Source: Acidithiobacillus concretivorus | GTDB taxonomy: Bacteria; Pseudomonadota; Gammaproteobacteria; Acidithiobacillales; Acidithiobacillaceae | DNA: 52,320 nt | Assembly: GCF_018853445.1 (NCBI RefSeq) | Contig: NZ_JABELD010000075.1 | Coordinates: 1-52,320 of the forward strand | Direction: 5' to 3' | Shown here: positions 1 through 7,350 of the stretch, piece by piece | Numbering within the stretch: the first letter of the stretch is position 1 | Layout: every line of letters begins with the position of its first letter | The notes under the pieces: model-generated | Database searches by the model: none | What the model was told of the DNA's origin: nothing | What the model saw: the letters and a program-made list of their open reading frames with translations, nothing else | Translations under genes and position numbers: made by a program

Positions 1-1067
1 GCGGCGACATGGTCATTGTCGATGGTGATCAGGGCATTATTCTGGTGGCACCCGACGCGCTGGTACTGCGGCAGTATCAAGGGTTACAAGAACAACGGCA
101 GCGCCGCCGCCGTCTTCTGGAAGAACAACGGGATCTGCCCGCCATTACGGCCGATGGTGTAGAAATTCATTTGCGGGCCAACATCGAATTACCGGACGAC
201 TCCAGTCTGGTGCGGCGCATGAATGCCGATGGTGTGGGTTTGTATCGCAGTGAGTTTCTGTTTATGAATCGTCCCGACATTCCTGATGAAGAAGAGCAGT
301 ATCAGGCTTTTTCTCGGGTTGTGACCGAAATGGCGGGTGCCCCTGTGACTATCCGCTCGTTGGATATTGGTGCCGACAAGGGGTTAAGTGACGACGAAAC
401 AACCGTACATAATGCCCTGAATCCGGCTTTGGGGTTGCGCGGACTACGCCTTTGTTTGCGCCGTCCTGAGTGGTTTCGTCCACATTTGCGGGCCATATTG
501 CGGGCTTCAGCCTTGGGGCCGGTGCGTTTGATGCTGCCGATGCTCAGCAGTATGAGCCAATTGTTGCAAAGCCGGGCGCTGGTAAGTGAATTGCAGGCAG
601 AATTGCGTGGCGAGGGACTGCCCTGTGATCCGGAAATGCCTCTCGGAATTATGGTAGAAGTGCCCGCCGTGGCCATGGCTGCGCACTATTTTGCCGGTCG
701 TGCCGATTTTTTTTCAATCGGGACCAACGATCTCATTCAATATGCCCTGGCAGTTGATCGTGGTGATGATGATGTCAATGATCTTTTTGATCCGTTGCAC
801 GTTGGCGTCCTGGCTTTGATTCAGCACACCATTGCGGCCGGGCGCGCCAAGGGTATTCCGGTAGCCATGTGTGGCGAAATGGCGGCCAATCCGGCCTTTA
901 CACCATTACTGCTGGGCTTGGGTTTGCGTGAATTCAGTATGTATCCGGGCGCAATTCCCGAGGTGAAGGAAATTATCCGCCAGACATCCATTGCCGAAGC
1001 CGAACAGTTGGCAATGGGTGCTCTGGCGGGAGAATTTTCTGTGCCCCTGGAGACCGGACATAGCTAG
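1..1067 (+). CDS. ptsI: Phosphoenolpyruvate-protein phosphotransferase (PTS enzyme I), 5' truncated by the window
   Basis: The open frame runs in from the left edge (first full codon at base 3), so the N-terminal His domain is missing. What remains is the PEP-binding TIM-barrel half of enzyme I: GLYRSEFLFM, SLDIGADKG, IMVEVPA, FFSIGTNDLIQY, LAVDRG and the active-site cysteine loop in MCGEMAANP. Enzyme I takes phosphate from PEP and passes it to HPr in the cytoplasm. No sugar permease is visible. In many beta/gamma relatives this enzyme serves a regulatory nitrogen-type PTS, which is plausible here but rests on sequence outside the window. An internal ATG at 9 is not the true start. Confidence 0.93.
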   Translation, partial: GDMVIVDGDQGIILVAPDALVLRQYQGLQEQRQRRRRLLEEQRDLPAITADGVEIHLRANIELPDDSSLVRRMNADGVGLYRSEFLFMNRPDIPDEEEQYQAFSRVVTEMAGAPVTIRSLDIGADKGLSDDETTVHNALNPALGLRGLRLCLRRPEWFRPHLRAILRASALGPVRLMLPMLSSMSQLLQSRALVSELQAELRGEGLPCDPEMPLGIMVEVPAVAMAAHYFAGRADFFSIGTNDLIQYALAVDRGDDDVNDLFDPLHVGVLALIQHTIAAGRAKGIPVAMCGEMAANPAFTPLLLGLGLREFSMYPGAIPEVKEIIRQTSIAEAEQLAMGALAGEFSVPLETGHS

Positions 1068-1074
1068 ATCATCA

Positions 1075-2337
1075 ATGCGCCGTATAGGGGTAGGCTTGAT
1101 TCTGCTCCTGTTGCTGCTGCTCATCGGAATGGTTGTTTTCTGGTTCATCGGTGGCCCCCGCATTGTTCTGGAAGAAATTCTCGCTACCCGCTTGCAGGTC
1201 CCCGTACATCTGCAGGCTAATCCCCGCTTTTATTGGGGTAAACAGCAGTTGCAGGTGACCCTGCAAGGCTTGCGGATCGGAACACCAGCGCAGCCCCGCT
1301 TGCAGTTACGGCGACTGATGTTGAGCTTGCTCTGGCGACCCCTGCTTACCGGGCATGTAAAAATCCAGCAGATTTTTCTGGATCAGCCTTCTGTGTATGG
1401 TCCCTGGCCAGCCAGCCCGGGCTCGGCAGCTTCTTCCGCCAATATGAATATCAGTCTGCCGGGAGACATCCGGATCCGCGATGGCAGTTTGCGCTGGGTT
1501 GGTCTGGCGGGACATGCATTGCAACTGTCCGATGTGCAGGCCAGTTTCTCTCGTTCTGGTGCCGGGACCGCTACAGGACGCTGGTTCTGGAATCAACATG
1601 CGGGCCAAGGCCGTTTGCAAATGGGTATTCACTCCACAAGCCGACTTTCTCTGCGCCATTTGCAATTGCTGGTTGGCACTCGTCAGGTTCCCGATGCCCT
1701 GAGGCTCCAGATGCCGCGCCTGGAAATTCAGGATGAAATTCTGCAGATTCCCGCGCTGCAAGTCCATTGGCGAGATAACCATGAGCAGCGGATGGAAGTT
1801 TCCCTGCGGGATTTACAGGCCCAGCCAGGGCTGCAAAAAATTGCGCTGCGCAGCGCAACGCTGCAAGCCGGATCAGATTTCCACATTCAGGTTGATAATG
1901 CCCGGTTTTCCTGGGCGCAATGGACCGGTCAGACAAGCTATGTCGTAAGTGCAGAGCATCTGCCTGAGCTGGCTAAAAAATGGGGATTATCCTGGCCGAA
2001 ATTGACGAACCCCAAGGCCCCGCGATATTTCAACATGAGCGGTAAACTGGTCTGGAAAAACCCCCGTTTTGACTGGACCATCCGCCAAGGACTGCTGGAT
2101 AGCAGTCCTTGGTCTGGAAGCATTACGGGAACCTGGCAACCCCTTAAAATTCATCTGGATTTGCAGATGCAGCGCCTGAACCTTGGTGCCTATCTCCCCG
2201 CGCCAAAACCGGGTCCGGGGGCCGTACTACCCAGGCTTCCCGCAACCTGGCCGATCACCGGCTCGCTACAGATCGGACAGCTGATCTGGGGAAAAATCCG
2301 GGCGGAGGACGTGCTTATCCGTAGTCGGAAACCATGA
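1075..2337 (+). CDS. AsmA-like protein with N-terminal membrane anchor
   Basis: 420 aa. The start at 1075 is chosen because the frame can open earlier only inside ptsI, and this ATG begins directly with MRRIG followed by a Leu-rich hydrophobic stretch (residues 6-25), an uncleaved signal anchor. The remainder is beta-rich, with repeated amphipathic patterns (LQLRRLMLSLLWRPLL, IQQIFLDQPSV, DIRIRDGSLRWVG) like those in AsmA/TamB/DUF3971 proteins of the cell envelope. In that group the body lies in the periplasm and may help lipid passage to the outer membrane. No catalytic motif is seen. It overlaps mutY by 4 bases (ATGA), so the two are probably co-transcribed. Assignment to AsmA-like is by pattern only. 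Confidence 0.7.
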   Translation: MRRIGVGLILLLLLLLIGMVVFWFIGGPRIVLEEILATRLQVPVHLQANPRFYWGKQQLQVTLQGLRIGTPAQPRLQLRRLMLSLLWRPLLTGHVKIQQIFLDQPSVYGPWPASPGSAASSANMNISLPGDIRIRDGSLRWVGLAGHALQLSDVQASFSRSGAGTATGRWFWNQHAGQGRLQMGIHSTSRLSLRHLQLLVGTRQVPDALRLQMPRLEIQDEILQIPALQVHWRDNHEQRMEVSLRDLQAQPGLQKIALRSATLQAGSDFHIQVDNARFSWAQWTGQTSYVVSAEHLPELAKKWGLSWPKLTNPKAPRYFNMSGKLVWKNPRFDWTIRQGLLDSSPWSGSITGTWQPLKIHLDLQMQRLNLGAYLPAPKPGPGAVLPRLPATWPITGSLQIGQLIWGKIRAEDVLIRSRKP

Positions 2338-3446
2338 TGCAGATTGCCGACCTATTGCTGGCCTGGTACGGAGAAAATGGTCGTCATGACCTGCCCTGGC
2401 GACACACCCGGGACAGTTATCGCTTGTGGCTTGCGGAAATCATGTTGCAGCAAACCCAGGTGGAAAGTGCCAAGCCCTATTACCAGCGGTTTCTGGACGC
2501 TTTGCCCAATTGGGAGGCTTTGGCCGTTGCTCCCCAGGATCAAGTTTTGGCCTTGTGGAGCGGTTTGGGCTATTACGCCCGGGCCCGCAATGCCCAGCGT
2601 GCTGCACAAAAAATCATGACAGATTTTGCAGGTGAATTTCCCGATACGCCGGAAAGTGCAGAAAGTCTCCCGGGAGTGGGGCGTAGTACGGCTGCTGCTG
2701 TACTGGCCAGTGCTTTTGCCCAGCAGCGCGCTATTCTTGATGCCAATGCACGTCGTGTTCTGATCCGGACCCAGGCTATTCGTAGCGATCCCAAGGCCAG
2801 TAAAACCTTGCAGCATTTGTGGAAGTTGGCTGAGGCGCTGACACCCGCTGATGCGCACACCTACAATCAGGCCATTCAGGACTTCGGCGCAATCATTTGC
2901 CTTCCACGGCATCCGCACTGTGACGCATGCCCCTTACAACGGCGTTGCCTGGCTTATGCGGGTGGTTTGAGTGAACAACTGCCGCTGCCCACCCGCAAGC
3001 CGGAAAAACCCGAGCGTTGCGTTTTTTTTCTGCAGTTAGAAGATCATCGCGGACGAATTTTTCTCGAAAAAAGACCGGATTCTGGCATATGGGGTGGGCT
3101 CTGGTGTCTGCCCCAATTGAATCAGGAAGGTTCGTCGTTGCCCGTTCTTTGCGATAATCAGCAACAGGTCCTTGCCGATGGGATATCGTTGCGCGAGCGG
3201 GTACGACAGTTCTGTGCCCTCCGCCATGGCCTTACTGTAGAAGTAAAGGCGCTGACAATGCTCCAGAAGCATGTTTTTACTCATTTTCAATTACACTTCC
3301 GCTGTATTCTCGCGACGGTGCAAGACGATCAAATTGTGCCGGGTGTCGCAGATCAAATTTTGACAGGACGTTGGTTTACTCGGGAAAATGCCCTGGCAGA
3401 AGGATTGCCAACCCCTGTTCGCAAGATTCTAAGTCAGACTTCGTAA
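2334..3446 (+). CDS. mutY: A/G-specific adenine DNA glycosylase MutY
   Basis: 370 aa, normal for the family. MutY removes adenine mispaired with 8-oxoguanine and so prevents G-to-T mutations. Visible parts: the catalytic Glu35 in LAEIMLQQTQ, the helix-hairpin-helix LPGVGRSTA at 112-120, the catalytic Asp136 in ILDAN, and the four iron-sulfur cysteines C189, C196, C199 and C205 in the C-x6-C-x2-C-x5-C spacing. The C-terminal third (from about 225) is the NUDIX-like domain that reads 8-oxoG. The start overlaps the stop of the AsmA-like gene. A second ATG follows 3 bases later. Confidence 0.97.
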   Translation: MMQIADLLLAWYGENGRHDLPWRHTRDSYRLWLAEIMLQQTQVESAKPYYQRFLDALPNWEALAVAPQDQVLALWSGLGYYARARNAQRAAQKIMTDFAGEFPDTPESAESLPGVGRSTAAAVLASAFAQQRAILDANARRVLIRTQAIRSDPKASKTLQHLWKLAEALTPADAHTYNQAIQDFGAIICLPRHPHCDACPLQRRCLAYAGGLSEQLPLPTRKPEKPERCVFFLQLEDHRGRIFLEKRPDSGIWGGLWCLPQLNQEGSSLPVLCDNQQQVLADGISLRERVRQFCALRHGLTVEVKALTMLQKHVFTHFQLHFRCILATVQDDQIVPGVADQILTGRWFTRENALAEGLPTPVRKILSQTS

Positions 3447-3522
3447 CTTGCCCGAGAGACAGGTTCAGGTAAGATGGGCGGCGTCTCCTTAATATCCTGA
3501 TGTTCTAGTGAGGAAGTTTCTT

Positions 3523-3795
3523 ATGTCTCGAATGGTGCAATGCGTAAAACTGGGTCACGAAGCTGAAGGTCTGGATCGTCCCCCTTATCCTGGCCCACTG
3601 GGCGCGCGTATTTATCAGGAAGTTTCCAAGGAAGCCTGGCAGGGTTGGCTGAAGCATCAGACGATGTTGATTAATGAATATCGGCTTTCGCCGATAGATC
3701 CCAAGTCCAGAACTTTTCTGGAAAAACAGATGGAAGCCTACTTTTTTGGTGACGGCGCGCAGCAACCCGAAGGCTTTGTTCCGCCTTCTGCCTGA
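3523..3795 (+). CDS. yggX: Probable Fe(2+)-trafficking protein YggX
   Basis: 90 aa. The protein begins MSRMVQC and contains [27 protein letters not shown], cited here only by its landmarks: the family Cys7, the KEAW core and the QTMLINE segment. The family protects iron-sulfur enzymes and oxidised DNA and carries labile iron in the cytoplasm. The frame opens at GTG 3508, but ATG 3523 matches the family N-terminus and has GAGGAAG at a good distance. YggX next to mutY is a common arrangement, and both answer oxidative damage. It probably belongs to the mutY transcription unit, 76 bases downstream. Confidence 0.94.
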   Translation: MSRMVQCVKLGHEAEGLDRPPYPGPLGARIYQEVSKEAWQGWLKHQTMLINEYRLSPIDPKSRTFLEKQMEAYFFGDGAQQPEGFVPPSA

Positions 3796-3943
3796 GCAGT
3801 TCAAAATGAACTCGGAGGAAGTCGTTTCGGCAACCTCCCATATGTCCCATCATCTCAATAAGCTGTTTCTCCGGCGTCGTCGTTGAATGACGACAGGCGC
3901 GTGCTGCGTCAGATCACCTATTTATTACAAAATCCTTTCCACC

Positions 3944-3961
3944 TGTCGCTAACAAGTGACG
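3944..3961 (+). promoter_or_regulatory. Candidate activator site 1 (TGTC-N10-GACG)
   Basis: The sequence TGTCGCTAACAAGTGACG matches the TGTC-N10-GACA pattern that I recall for GlrR (QseF) sites upstream of E. coli glmY, with one mismatch. It lies 258 bases upstream of the sigma-54 promoter at 4219, within the range of enhancer-type sites. A related site begins 45 bases further on and shares the left nine bases GTCGCTAAC. Binding is an inference. Confidence 0.4.
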
Positions 3962-3988
3962 TATTGCCGTGCATTTCGGAGTGGCGAC

Positions 3989-4006
3989 GGTCGCTAACCG
4001 TGGACT
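3989..4006 (+). promoter_or_regulatory. Candidate activator site 2 (GGTC-N10-GACT)
   Basis: The sequence GGTCGCTAACCGTGGACT repeats the GTCGCTAAC of the site at 3944 and keeps the GTC-N10-GAC dyad. Only the outermost bases differ from TGTC-N10-GACA. Two such sites in tandem ahead of a sigma-54 promoter fit an enhancer for a GlrR-like activator. It is a weaker match than site 1. Confidence 0.35.
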
Positions 4007-4218
4007 GTTTTATCTATGGCCTTCATGAAAAATATCCGACAAACCAAGGTTTCCCATTTTATCTGCTTGATATTTAATCCTAAATAATTTTGCGCTGGGA
4101 GTTTTTATACCCCTGATTTTTATTTGCTGGAGGTGAAGCCTTGGGCTCAATCCGACCTGCTATAGTTTTTTGAATGTTCTTGATTAAATTTCATCAAAAT
4201 AATCATTGTGTTGAAATA

Positions 4219-4235
4219 TTGGCACGTATTATGCT
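4219..4235 (+). promoter_or_regulatory. Sigma-54 (RpoN) type -24/-12 promoter
   Basis: TTGGCACG-TATT-ATGCT. The GG (4221-4222) and GC (4233-4234) are exactly 10 bases apart, and only one base (A for T at 4231) departs from the TGGCACG-N4-TTGCW consensus. Transcription would begin near 4246, about 60 bases before the ATG at 4308. An overlapping sigma-70 reading (TTGTGT 4206, TATGCT 4230, spacer 18) is weaker. Two window genes encode sigma-54 activators, at 9170 and 38713. Confidence 0.72.
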
Positions 4236-4307
4236 AAGCATAACTGCTGCTGAAACAGCGCCGCTACCAGCGGAAATCTGGAACCACCTTTTGAGGAGAG
4301 CTTATTT

Positions 4308-4616
4308 ATGAAGAAAATTGTTGCCCTGACTGCTGCATTGTCTTTCTTGACTGCTACTGCTGCTTTTGCGACCACCGAAGTGCCTGCTAAGGCTCCTGAA
4401 AAGATGGTTGAGCACAAAGCGCCTGAGCACAAAATGGTAAAGAAAGCCGAACACAAGAAAATTGAGCACAAGAAAGAAATGAAGAAGGCAGAAATGAAGA
4501 AGGCAGAAATGAAGAAGCCTGAAATGGCCAAGAAAGTGGAAGAAAAGAAGGCGGAAATGAAGAAGCCTGAAATGGCTAAGAAAATGGAAGAGAAGAAAGC
4601 TGAACCGGCTGCGTAA
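4308..4616 (+). CDS. Small secreted Lys/Glu/Met-rich repeat protein, function unknown
   Basis: 102 aa. It starts with a clear signal peptide (MKKIVALTAALSFLTATAAFA, cleavage probably after AFA near residue 21). The mature part is almost wholly Lys, Glu, Met, Ala, Pro and His, with the units EHK, EMKKAEMKK and a twice-repeated block EMKKPEMAKK(V/M)EEKKA. It should be exported to the periplasm or beyond, strongly basic and helical or disordered. GAGGAGAG lies 8 bases before the ATG. It is preceded by a sigma-54 promoter and followed by a strong terminator, so it is a single-gene unit. I do not recognise a family. Roles in envelope charge, metal or acid protection are only guesses. Confidence 0.82.
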   Translation: MKKIVALTAALSFLTATAAFATTEVPAKAPEKMVEHKAPEHKMVKKAEHKKIEHKKEMKKAEMKKAEMKKPEMAKKVEEKKAEMKKPEMAKKMEEKKAEPAA

Positions 4617-4663
4617 GGAGCCTCAATCCGCGACTTGATGGCGCGGATTTCAGTTGTGCTGAT

Positions 4664-4692
4664 AAACCCGGGGAATCTTCTCCGGGTTTTTT
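4664..4692 (+). terminator. Rho-independent terminator of the Lys-rich protein gene
   Basis: AAACCCGGGG and its partner CTCCGGGTTT form a 10 bp stem (one G-T pair) around a short loop, followed by TTTTTT. A second hairpin, AATCCGC/GCGGATT, lies just upstream (4625-4649). It ends the transcript begun at the sigma-54 promoter. Confidence 0.85.
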
Positions 4693-4707
4693 ACGTCCGA
4701 TAAATCT

Positions 4708-4900
4708 AAAAACGGCAGTTGCCGTGGATGCTTTGCAGCGACTTTTGTTTCGAGCCGTTGTTGTTCTTGGCGAAATCCTGCGCCCGTCAGGAGAGCTGTT
4801 TGAGCCCGTAGGGCGAGTTCTCTCCTGACAGCAGGATGAGCCTTAGAACAACAGGCAAGGGACAATGGAGCAAAAAGCATCCACGGCAACTGCCGTTTTT
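4708..4900. repeat. Long-palindrome intergenic element, copy 1 (subfamily A)
   Basis: 193 bp. The outer arms (4708-4736 and 4870-4900) pair almost perfectly, beginning AAAAACGGCAG and ending CTGCCGTTTTT. Inside are GTTGTTCT 4760-4767 with AGAACAAC 4845-4852, ATCCTGC 4775-4781 with GCAGGAT 4831-4837, GTCAGGAGAG 4786-4795 with CTCTCCTGAC 4820-4829, and a tip GCCC-gta-GGGC at 4804-4814. The pairing even reaches into the flanks (CT/AG). It lies between convergent genes. With A-runs at one end and T-runs at the other, it could end transcription on both strands. Three more copies occur in the window. Confidence 0.93.
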
Positions 4901-4911
4901 AGGATAAAATA

Positions 4912-7104
4912 TCAAAATTGATATTGCAGGCTCATGTTCACCGAACGTCCTGGACCTGGCAGTGCTGTGCCATAAGTCATGGGGCGCTGCCCCAGATAAA
5001 GCCCCCCTAGTGGTTGTTCATAAAACTGATTTAATAGGTTCGCGAGTTCCAGACTGGCCTGCCAGTGGCCCCGCCGATATGCGGCGCGCAGATTCAATAA
5101 GCCATAGCCGGCTGTTTGCGGTTCATTACGCAGAGTGTCAACCTGGTTTTTTGCGGCAACCAACTGTTCTTCGATGGTGTTGCGCCATGCTCCCCAGTTT
5201 TGATGCAAGGCAAGTCGCAAGTTTAAGGGCATCATGTGGTAGAGGGGCGTATGGCTGCTCAAGTTATCCCCGCGCACATAGGCGGCTTTTGCCGATAGTG
5301 TAAATGTTCCATAACGCCGGGTTTGTGCCAGACGGGCAGAGCTATTCATATTGATACCCCATATTTCGGCGTTTTGATTGGCAAATTGCAAATAGACAAA
5401 ACCGTTTTCCGCGTGCAGATTCGCCGCCGTACAAGCTCCACCAAGGCTGGTCGGACATCGGACAGCACTAATATAATTATGAATGTAGGTAAAGTAAGGC
5501 TGAACTTGCACGTGCCAGATTTGTGGGTCTGAGCCATGAAAATCGGCGGCCAGACTGACCGTATTGGCAGTTTCGGGTTTCAGGTTGAGATTACCAATAT
5601 AACCATTACCATCGTTGAACCAGCCGATCATGTTCATGGCCATGGCATTACTGGACCAGGGGTAGAGTTCGTAAAGGTTGGGGGCTTGGGTTTTACGCGC
5701 CAGTCCCAGCGTATAGCTGCTGTGTTTATCGGGCTGGTAGTGCACGATGGCCGAAAAATTCCAGTTGGTGTACTGGCGTTGGCGATCACTCCGGTTGAAT
5801 GTACCCGGCAAGCTTTGCGGGTTGTCCGGGTTTCCATACATCATGGCATTGTAACCTTGGACCGGGCCGGCGTTCATACGCACATCTTCCAGCCGCAGGC
5901 CAAGATCACTGTTCCATTGTGGATTCCATTGCGTTTTCAAGTCGGCGAAAGCGGCATAGCGATCCCTTCTGCCATTGTCGATATTTAGATAAGTATTGGG
6001 GCCCATCATGCTCATTTTACTGGTTGCTGGGGGCCACCAGTCATTCAGATGTTCATGATTGTAACTGGCACCGAGTTCCAGGCGATTGCGGGTGTCCAGA
6101 GGCACCGCAATGTTGCCCTTTACGCCGTTATTCACGCCCTGGGTGTTCATTGGCATGCCCATCATGGCGCCCAGGTTTTTGTCTGCAAGGAAGTTCATGC
6201 TGTGTTGAACTACCTGATTATAAGCCTGTAATTCTAATTCACCCCATTGAAATTGTCCCTGATAATGGAGGTTAAAGCGGGTACTGTGATTTCCGGTCAT
6301 ATCCATGCGGGCACTGGGAAATCCTTGGTAGGGGATGCTCTGATATTGCACGCCCAGCTCCAATACCTGTTGTTTCCAGCGGTAGGCAGCATTGAGATTC
6401 TGGTATATTGCCTCATACAGGGATGAAGCTACCACGTCGCCGGGAATGCCGTAGGTTTCAGGCTTGAAAGCTTTTGCTGCCGTGTAGTTGCCTCCATGTA
6501 CATAGGAGCCGCTATAGTTAATGCTGAAGTGCCTGGTAGCCGCAGCGGCATTCAAATGCGTCCCGTAAATATTGCCATTACTTTGATAAAATCCGCCGAC
6601 GCTGCCACCACTCACAAAATGGCTGCCGGGCTTTGCGAAAATTGGTTGCGGCGATTTGACGATGACGGCTCCACCAATAGCGTTGCCACCCACACTTACC
6701 GGGACCACCGTGGGATAGATGGTTATCTGACCAATGGCGGCTGGCGGGAGATACGAAAGTGGTGGGTTCATATGATTGGCACAGGCATTGGGGGTGCTGA
6801 ATCCGTTAACCTGCAAGAGCAGCTGATTGTCACTCAAGCCGTTTAAAACCGGCAATCCGGATACCCCGCCAGCGGCGGAAATAGAACCTCCGGGGATACT
6901 CTGTAAAATCTTCGCGGTATTACTTGCCAGATGGGCATTATCACGCGCATTGGCCGAGGCATTCAGAGCGCCATCTGCGGAGTCCGTCATGAATCCATAT
7001 CCTGGTAGATGAATGTTAATGGTCATCGGGGTTGTTGCCCCGGAGCTGTTGGCCAGTGCCAGCAAGGCCGCGCCGATAAGCGGATGGATGGGTGCTCGTC
7101 GCAT
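4912..7104 (-). CDS. TonB-dependent outer-membrane receptor, OprC-like (copper)
   Basis: 730 aa with a signal peptide, a plug domain (residues about 45-155; LPVLNGLSDNQLLLQVNG, NAIGGAVIVKSP) and a 22-strand type barrel ending in LQYQF, with a terminal Phe. C108 and M112 form a CxxxM motif in NACANHMNPP, and H301/M303 form HxM in QHSMNF. These are the paired motifs that bind copper in Pseudomonas OprC (C143/M147, H323/M325). The loops are Met-rich (GAMMGMPMN, SKMSMMGP, NAMAMNM). Inferred role: TonB-driven copper uptake across the outer membrane. The gene stands alone, divergent from the sensor kinase at 7351. AGGAG lies 7 bases before the ATG. Confidence 0.9.
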   Translation of the reverse strand: MRRAPIHPLIGAALLALANSSGATTPMTINIHLPGYGFMTDSADGALNASANARDNAHLASNTAKILQSIPGGSISAAGGVSGLPVLNGLSDNQLLLQVNGFSTPNACANHMNPPLSYLPPAAIGQITIYPTVVPVSVGGNAIGGAVIVKSPQPIFAKPGSHFVSGGSVGGFYQSNGNIYGTHLNAAAATRHFSINYSGSYVHGGNYTAAKAFKPETYGIPGDVVASSLYEAIYQNLNAAYRWKQQVLELGVQYQSIPYQGFPSARMDMTGNHSTRFNLHYQGQFQWGELELQAYNQVVQHSMNFLADKNLGAMMGMPMNTQGVNNGVKGNIAVPLDTRNRLELGASYNHEHLNDWWPPATSKMSMMGPNTYLNIDNGRRDRYAAFADLKTQWNPQWNSDLGLRLEDVRMNAGPVQGYNAMMYGNPDNPQSLPGTFNRSDRQRQYTNWNFSAIVHYQPDKHSSYTLGLARKTQAPNLYELYPWSSNAMAMNMIGWFNDGNGYIGNLNLKPETANTVSLAADFHGSDPQIWHVQVQPYFTYIHNYISAVRCPTSLGGACTAANLHAENGFVYLQFANQNAEIWGINMNSSARLAQTRRYGTFTLSAKAAYVRGDNLSSHTPLYHMMPLNLRLALHQNWGAWRNTIEEQLVAAKNQVDTLRNEPQTAGYGLLNLRAAYRRGHWQASLELANLLNQFYEQPLGGLYLGQRPMTYGTALPGPGRSVNMSLQYQF

Positions 7105-7187
7105 GAAATTCTCCTGATAATTAAAGTTATTTTTGGAATTTTGCGGCGTTTGAGGATGACGCGTGTGTACGCTTCCCCACTTTTATA

Positions 7188-7200
7188 ATGATAAAATCAT
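7188..7200. promoter_or_regulatory. Candidate operator: ATGAT-AAA-ATCAT palindrome before the OprC-like gene
   Basis: A perfect 5-3-5 palindrome sits in AT-rich DNA about 85 bases upstream of the receptor start. It overlaps possible leftward -10 boxes (reverse strand TATGAT at 7201-7196, TATAAA at 7187-7182). The left part, ATAATGATAA, resembles half of a Fur box, but the right half does not. A metal-dependent repressor site is possible. This is weak evidence. Confidence 0.3.
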
Positions 7201-7350
7201 AGTCGATCTCCACAGTAGTTTGTAATTCTAATGTTTTGCTGGGCAATAGAGGGGTATTATTAAAGTATATTAAATTTATCTGATATTCTTGCGATTTATT
7301 TCTGGCGAATTTACGCTGGAGTCTGGGTATTTTTGGGAGTGCAAACCTTC

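Larger units (their letters stand above)
3796..4218. other. Non-coding stretch between yggX and the Lys-rich protein gene
   Basis: I find no convincing gene in this stretch. A 64-codon frame at 3883-4077 has no ribosome site and no recognisable protein. Just after yggX there are small hairpins (AGTTCA/TGAACT near 3799-3813 and GGAGG/CCTCC near 3814-3838) without a T-run. The AT-rich right half and the paired sites listed separately suggest that most of the stretch is regulatory DNA for the gene at 4308. Confidence 0.5.

Noticed and set aside
302-676. Long reverse-strand frames opposite ptsI, mutY, argS, speE and other real genes
   Set aside because: They are shadows of well-supported genes and show no motifs or ribosome sites.
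3883-4077. 64-codon forward frame between yggX and the Lys-rich gene
   Set aside because: No ribosome site, no family likeness, and it covers the paired GTC-N10-GAC sites of the presumed regulatory region.
4206-4235. Sigma-70 promoter TTGTGT-N18-TATGCT before the Lys-rich gene
   Set aside because: It overlaps the much better -24/-12 match, and its -35 box is poor.
4650-4889. Leftward frame of 79 codons over repeat copy 1, with similar frames over the other copies (for example 11288-12016, 23667-24152, 34333-34575)
   Set aside because: The similar protein strings (LRAQTALLTGAG and the like) arise because the repeat itself is conserved. Across copies the changes follow base pairing of the arms, not codons, and no ribosome site is present.
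4708-4900. Reading the repeats as simple MITEs
   Set aside because: Direct target duplications are not seen at any of the four copies, and the arms differ in sequence while still pairing. Mobility is not excluded, but the MITE label explains too little.
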